Of a stretch of 64,000 nucleotides of DNA, positions 63,838 to 64,000 are shown in pieces. Within the stretch, counting starts at the first letter, position 1, and every line of letters begins with the position of its first letter. The stretch is from Catalinimonas niigatensis. Its GTDB lineage: Bacteria; Bacteroidota; Bacteroidia; Cytophagales; Cyclobacteriaceae. The position numbers were made by a program, and so were the translations under genes. The stretch is taken from the NCBI RefSeq assembly GCF_030506285.1, contig NZ_CP119422.1, positions 5,629,501 through 5,693,500 on the forward strand, written 5' to 3'. Under the pieces are notes generated by a model, which did no database searches, was not told the origin of the DNA, and saw only the letters and a program-made list of their open reading frames with translations.

Positions 63838-64000
63838 GTTTACACGGTATTGTTTCCTATTCCAAAGTGAATTCACTGCTTCGCAAACTAAGAAGTAATG
63901 GATACCGGACATTTGAGCGGCCCTTGGAATTAAACATCATTGCTCAGCGTAGCAATACCGTTCGCTCAGAAGTGATGGACGATACCCTGCATTTACTCTA
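63834..64000 (+). CDS. Partial ORF running off the right edge
   Basis: An open frame from a GTG at 63834 that overlaps the holin stop (GTGA) and stays open to 64000, giving 55 residues: VSLHGIVSYSKVNSLLRKL, then a motif RPLELNIIAQRSNTVRSEV and MDDTLHLLY. The order RP-x-ELNI...R...DDTLH recalls short proteins next to lysis genes in Bacteroidota prophages, of unknown function. Incomplete, so only tentative. Confidence 0.5.
   Translation, partial: MSLHGIVSYSKVNSLLRKLRSNGYRTFERPLELNIIAQRSNTVRSEVMDDTLHLL

Larger units (their letters stand above)
46186..64000. mobile_element. Putative prophage or integrated virus-like element, right end outside window
   Basis: Begins at a tRNA-3'-end-like sequence and contains a repressor/operator switch, small unknown genes, a membrane-virus-like morphogenesis module and a lysis module. 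The boundary is inferred: the PadR-permease pair (49.8-52.9 kb) could be cargo or a piece of chromosome separating two elements. The module from 52887 onward is the best-supported part. No integrase, packaging ATPase or replicase is visible, so the element should continue past 64000. Confidence 0.55.

Overview
The window reads as chromosomal DNA of a Bacteroidota bacterium, most likely in the order Cytophagales. The evidence is type IX secretion (T9SS) parts and substrates (a PorP/SprF-like protein, a PorE-like OmpA protein, type A and type B C-terminal sorting domains), a carboxypeptidase-regulatory TonB-dependent receptor, DUF4301 and DUF3500 proteins, and -7 promoter elements of the Bacteroidota form TAnnTTTG. 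Genus cannot be read from the sequence alone.

Positions 1-46180 are ordinary chromosome. On the minus strand lie hisG-hisD-hisC, preceded by a 14-codon leader peptide with five histidine codons (a likely attenuator). An IS3-family element (3404-4716) sits upstream of it. Then follow an M24 aminopeptidase, an Omp85-like outer-membrane protein, a short-chain dehydrogenase, an unusual Nramp-related transporter, DUF3500 and DUF4301 proteins, a class A penicillin-binding protein, glycosyltransferases, small outer-membrane barrels, and a probable phosphorus-scavenging group (TonB-dependent receptor, MetallophosN/C phosphoesterase, PhoD-like phosphatase). Next come an AddB-like Fe-S nuclease and a T9SS-linked operon (type B substrate, PorP/SprF, PorE-like OmpA protein), followed by a secreted protein with a phage-type S74 chaperone tail. 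An M19 dipeptidase, a gamma carbonic anhydrase, a DUF4114 protein and an esterase complete this part.

From about 46.2 kb the window changes to accessory DNA and stays so to the right edge. A tRNA-T-arm-like fragment (possible attachment site) is followed by a divergent repressor/small-regulator pair around a 24-bp perfect palindrome and a Bacteroidota-type promoter. Then come a structured noncoding stretch of about 530 bases with a 19-base direct repeat, and a compact operon of four unknown genes, the last a membrane/coiled-coil/zinc-finger protein. A PadR regulator and an FtsX/MacB-type permease come next; they may be cargo or older chromosome.

From 52.9 kb to the edge is a dense module that looks like the morphogenesis and lysis half of an undescribed tailless, membrane-containing virus or a prophage derived from one. 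It holds at least seven small proteins with a glycine-rich membrane segment, mostly followed by a basic tail. It also holds a transglutaminase-like cysteine peptidase with an intact C-H-D triad, a 197-residue beta-rich coat-protein candidate followed directly by a strong hairpin, several small beta-rich proteins, a spike-like protein, a coiled-coil protein and an annexin-repeat-like membrane protein. The lysis genes are a peptidoglycan-binding membrane protein, a GH108 endolysin and a holin. No portal, large terminase, tail-tube or tape-measure gene is visible. A short motif, I-D-x-x-[EDA]-F, recurs in six of these proteins on both strands and ties the module together. No packaging ATPase, integrase or replication gene is in view, so the element probably continues beyond 64000.
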